A stretch of DNA of 7,592 nucleotides from PVC group bacterium. GTDB taxonomy: Bacteria > GCA-001730085 > JADFSZ01. The notes under the pieces were generated by a model, which was not told the DNA's origin, searched no databases, and saw only the letters and a program-made list of their open reading frames with translations. Numbering within the stretch: the stretch's first letter is position 1; every line of letters begins with the position of its first letter. The DNA is taken from NCBI GenBank assembly GCA_022560555.1, contig JADFSZ010000085.1, positions 1-7,592 on the forward strand. The letters are read 5' to 3'. Below, in pieces: positions 5,957 to 7,592 of the stretch. A program made the translations under genes and the position numbers.

Positions 5957-6802
5957 ATGGCGCAAGAAAAAACAAATACCGATTCAACCGCACAAGCAAC
6001 GTGGTGGAGTGAATATGAATTTCTTAATCCTGGTATAAAGCTCTCTCTGAAAATGAAATTGCTCCATGAAGAAAAAACTCCTTTTCAGAAATTGGAGATT
6101 TATGATCACAAATACTTAGGTCGGGTTCTTGTTCTTGATAGTGTTGTGCAGACAACAGAAGAGGATGAATTTATATACCATGAGATGTTAACACACGTTC
6201 CGTTGATGGGGCGCAAAAACGCGGGCAAAGAAAGTTCGAGTGTTCTGATTATCGGGGGCGGAGACGGAGGAATGTTACGGGAAGTGCTCAAACATGAATG
6301 GGTAAGCCGGGCTGTGATGGTTGAGCTTGATCAGGCCGTTGTCACATCATGCGAGAAATTTCTTGGATTTAACGGGGATTACAATGACTCCCGTGTCAAA
6401 CTCATTTTTGGTGACGGAGCTGCCTATGTGGCGAGCGAAGAAGCCAAAAATAATCCCTTTGATGTGGTGATCATTGATTCGACGGATCCCATTGGTCCGG
6501 GTGAGATTCTTTTTAGCGAAGAGTTTTGTCAAAATGTTCATAATTGTTTAACCCCCACGGGAGTCATGGCGCGTCATCTTGGTGTTATGGCGTTTCAAAA
6601 AAGCGTCATGCCGGATGGACATAAAAAACTGACAAAAATTTTTGGCAACGCACAGGCTTTTCGAGCGGCTGTTCCAACCTATATCGGCGCGGATATGGTT
6701 TTTATGCTGGCAAGCAAGGATGGGCACGATTGCCGAAAGCCGTGTCTTGAATTTTCGGGTAAATATTATAATCCGGATGTTCATTCCGATTCATTCGCCT
6801 AG
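5957..6802 (+). CDS. speE: Spermidine synthase (polyamine aminopropyltransferase), ending at an early TAG
   Basis: A 281-aa cytoplasmic enzyme transferring the aminopropyl group of decarboxylated S-adenosylmethionine to putrescine. Start ATG 5957 with GAAAGG (5945-5950). The N-terminal domain has the W-W-S-E-Y-E and D-E-F-I-Y-H-E-M-L-T-H-V-P substrate-site elements; the Rossmann part has G100-G-G-D103-G-G-M-L-R-E-V-L-K-H, V-E-L-D-Q, and the catalytic D174-S-T-D177-P-I-G-P-G. The Q-A-F-R-A-A-V-P-T-Y-I-G and K-Y-Y-N-P-D-V-H-S-D-S-F-A ending also match. In E. coli SpeE this last segment continues F-A-L-P-Q-Y-L-Q-D-A-L. Here the codon in the Leu position is TAG, and the next ten codons (6803-6832) read P-T-W-W-Q-D-S-L-S-S before a second TAG, so the gene looks cut 11 residues early. 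Activity is probably kept, since only the tail is lost. No decarboxylase (speD) is in the window. Confidence 0.93.
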   Translation: MAQEKTNTDSTAQATWWSEYEFLNPGIKLSLKMKLLHEEKTPFQKLEIYDHKYLGRVLVLDSVVQTTEEDEFIYHEMLTHVPLMGRKNAGKESSSVLIIGGGDGGMLREVLKHEWVSRAVMVELDQAVVTSCEKFLGFNGDYNDSRVKLIFGDGAAYVASEEAKNNPFDVVIIDSTDPIGPGEILFSEEFCQNVHNCLTPTGVMARHLGVMAFQKSVMPDGHKKLTKIFGNAQAFRAAVPTYIGADMVFMLASKDGHDCRKPCLEFSGKYYNPDVHSDSFA

Positions 6803-6835
6803 CCCACATGGTGGCAGGATAGCTTATCCAGTTAG
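6803..6835 (+). other. speE: Residual C-terminal codons of speE after an early TAG
   Basis: In the speE frame, 6803-6832 encode P-T-W-W-Q-D-S-L-S-S and stop at TAG 6833-6835. With a Leu in place of the TAG at 6800-6802 this reads F-A-L-P-T-W-W-Q-D-S-L-S-S, closely parallel to the E. coli SpeE end F-A-L-P-Q-Y-L-Q-D-A-L-A-S. A TTG-to-TAG change needs one base. This also shows that bacterial DNA continues to at least 6835. Confidence 0.65.
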
Positions 6836-6866
6836 GCAATACATCCGTACAAAATTATTTTTTTCA
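6836..6866. other. Presumed bacterial/eukaryotic junction
   Basis: Up to 6835 the sequence is explained by the speE C-terminus. From about 6850 it turns AT-rich with T and A runs, and from 6866 leftward-reading ORFs and actin appear. No repeat, insertion-sequence end, tRNA or poly-A tail marks the border. The exact base cannot be fixed by eye. Confidence 0.6.
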
Positions 6867-7088
6867 ATTTCCACCTTTCAAAACCTCCTTGATATTAATC
6901 AATGATTTTATTACTCCAGATTTGTAATGTTTTGCAAATTCGAGAGCGACCATGTGAGAACTAGAAGCAAGTTGTGTATCTCCTCCAAAAAATTTTATTA
7001 TTCTCAAAATTTCCAACATCAAAAAAAAGTAATGATTTCGTCCGTAAAAAGACATGATATTCATGAATACTTGAGTAATGTGAAGCAT
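6864..7088 (-). CDS. Possible small eukaryotic ORF downstream of actin
   Basis: A 74-aa ORF read leftward, from ATG 7088 to TGA 6864-6866, bounded upstream by a stop at 7101-7103. The second half (GGDTQLASSSHMVALEFAKHYKSG, then IKSLINIKEVLKGGN) has the residue mix of a real soluble protein, with two amphipathic helices, while the first half is hydrophobic and aromatic (NHYFFLMLEILRIIKFF). I recognise no family. It may be a genuine small gene, the last exon of a larger one, or chance in AT-rich DNA. No coding signal other than the translation supports it. Confidence 0.25.
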   Translation of the reverse strand: MLHITQVFMNIMSFYGRNHYFFLMLEILRIIKFFGGDTQLASSSHMVALEFAKHYKSGVIKSLINIKEVLKGGN

Positions 7089-7103
7089 GCAAACAGTACA
7101 TTA

Positions 7104-7271
7104 GAACAAGTCTCGAGAAAAATAGTATTAATACTTCAATACCTATGAAAAATATAAAGCAATAAAGTTTTTGATCATTACGATTCTTTCAAACAATTGT
7201 GAAGTTCAATCATTTATTAAAAAATAGAAGGTTATGTACAAATATTTTAAAAATGAATGTTTTGTATTTAT
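7104..7271 (-). other. AT-rich eukaryotic 3' flank of actin
   Basis: No gene seen. In 7141-7260 I count 25 G/C in 120 bases, far below the bacterial part. On the minus strand an AATAAA lies right after the actin stop (complement of 7267-7272) and another at 7213-7218, about 55 nt downstream, either of which may be a polyadenylation signal. Confidence 0.4.
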
Positions 7272-7592
7272 TTAGAAGCATTTTCTGTGAACAATGCCAG
7301 GTCCAGATTCATCATATTCTTTCTTAGAAATCCACATTTGTTGGAAGGTTGATAAAGATGCCAAAATCGATCCACCAATCCAGACAGAGTATTTTCTTTC
7401 AGGAGGAGCAACAATTTTGATTCTCATGGTATCAGGTGCCAAAGCAACGATTTCTTTGTTCATTCTTTCGGTAATTCCTTCAAACATAGTAGTTCCACCA
7501 GACATAACAATGTTACCATACAAATCTTTTCTGATATCGACATCGCATTTCATGATGGAGGTATAAGTAGTAAGGTGAATACCATCTTGTTC
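7272..7592 (-). CDS. Eukaryotic actin, C-terminal 106 residues (5' part outside the window)
   Basis: The frame is open to the right edge ([17 protein letters not shown]) and ends at TAA 7272-7274. It aligns without gaps to conventional actin from Glu270 to Phe375: [15 protein letters not shown], then [45 protein letters not shown] and the end IVHRKCF. These elements belong to true eukaryotic actin, not to bacterial MreB, ParM or FtsA. Differences from animal actin ([29 protein letters not shown]) fit a protist, but I cannot name the group. No intron or reassigned stop codon is visible in this part; Gln uses CAA. Actin forms cytoskeletal filaments, so this gene cannot belong to the bacterium and marks foreign DNA in the contig. 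Confidence 0.95.
   Translation of the reverse strand, partial: EQDGIHLTTYTSIMKCDVDIRKDLYGNIVMSGGTTMFEGITERMNKEIVALAPDTMRIKIVAPPERKYSVWIGGSILASLSTFQQMWISKKEYDESGPGIVHRKCF

Noticed and set aside
6855-6866. T run at the junction as a reverse-transcribed poly-A tail of a eukaryotic mRNA
   Set aside because: Only seven T in a row, interrupted and far from the actin stop, with another ORF between; it gives no evidence for a cDNA origin.
1-7592. CRISPR arrays, tRNA or rRNA genes, transposases, toxin-antitoxin pairs
   Set aside because: No spaced direct repeats, cloverleaf-like segments, transposase motifs or insertion-sequence ends were seen on either strand.

Overview
The window is a composite. 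Positions 1 to about 6835 are ordinary bacterial DNA: tightly packed genes all on the plus strand, Shine-Dalgarno sites in front of nearly every start, and short or overlapping gene junctions. From about 6836-6866 to the right end the DNA becomes AT-rich and carries the last 106 codons of a eukaryotic actin gene on the minus strand. The two parts do not look like one genome. A chimeric assembly is the simplest reading; a real transfer junction is possible but much less likely.

The bacterium is probably a diderm: it has a LolA-like protein fragment and several Sec-exported or membrane-anchored proteins. The single-domain bacterial histone, the CPFV-type exported redoxin and the general gene style would suit an uncultured lineage such as Omnitrophota or a PVC/Elusimicrobia-like group, but that placement is an inference from gene style only.

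Layout. (1) 1-1686: a 5'-truncated LolA-like gene, an exported protein of unknown function and a membrane-anchored M15-family peptidoglycan peptidase, closely spaced as one envelope-related operon. (2) 1696-2259: two small genes, each with a plausible sigma70 promoter: a four-cysteine zinc-ribbon protein and a 62-aa histone-fold protein. (3) 2298-5029: a perfect 13-bp inverted repeat whose 3' arm contains the ribosome binding site of an ATP-grasp ligase, then that ligase (447 aa), overlapped by 8 nt by an M20 metallo-amidohydrolase, then a 58-aa two-helix membrane protein. The ligase/hydrolase pair looks like a small amide-forming and amide-cleaving module of unknown substrate. (4) 5030-5304: a non-coding stretch with potential alternative RNA pairings and a promoter. 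(5) 5305-6802: an exported redoxin and spermidine synthase SpeE. The speE frame ends at a TAG located where the family normally has Leu, and the ten codons after it still match the usual SpeE C-terminus. (6) 6836-7592: AT-rich eukaryotic DNA with the actin 3' end and a possible second small ORF.

The observations most worth following are the bacterial histone, the RBS-sequestering hairpin before the ligase/hydrolase pair, the early stop in speE and the bacterial/eukaryotic junction.
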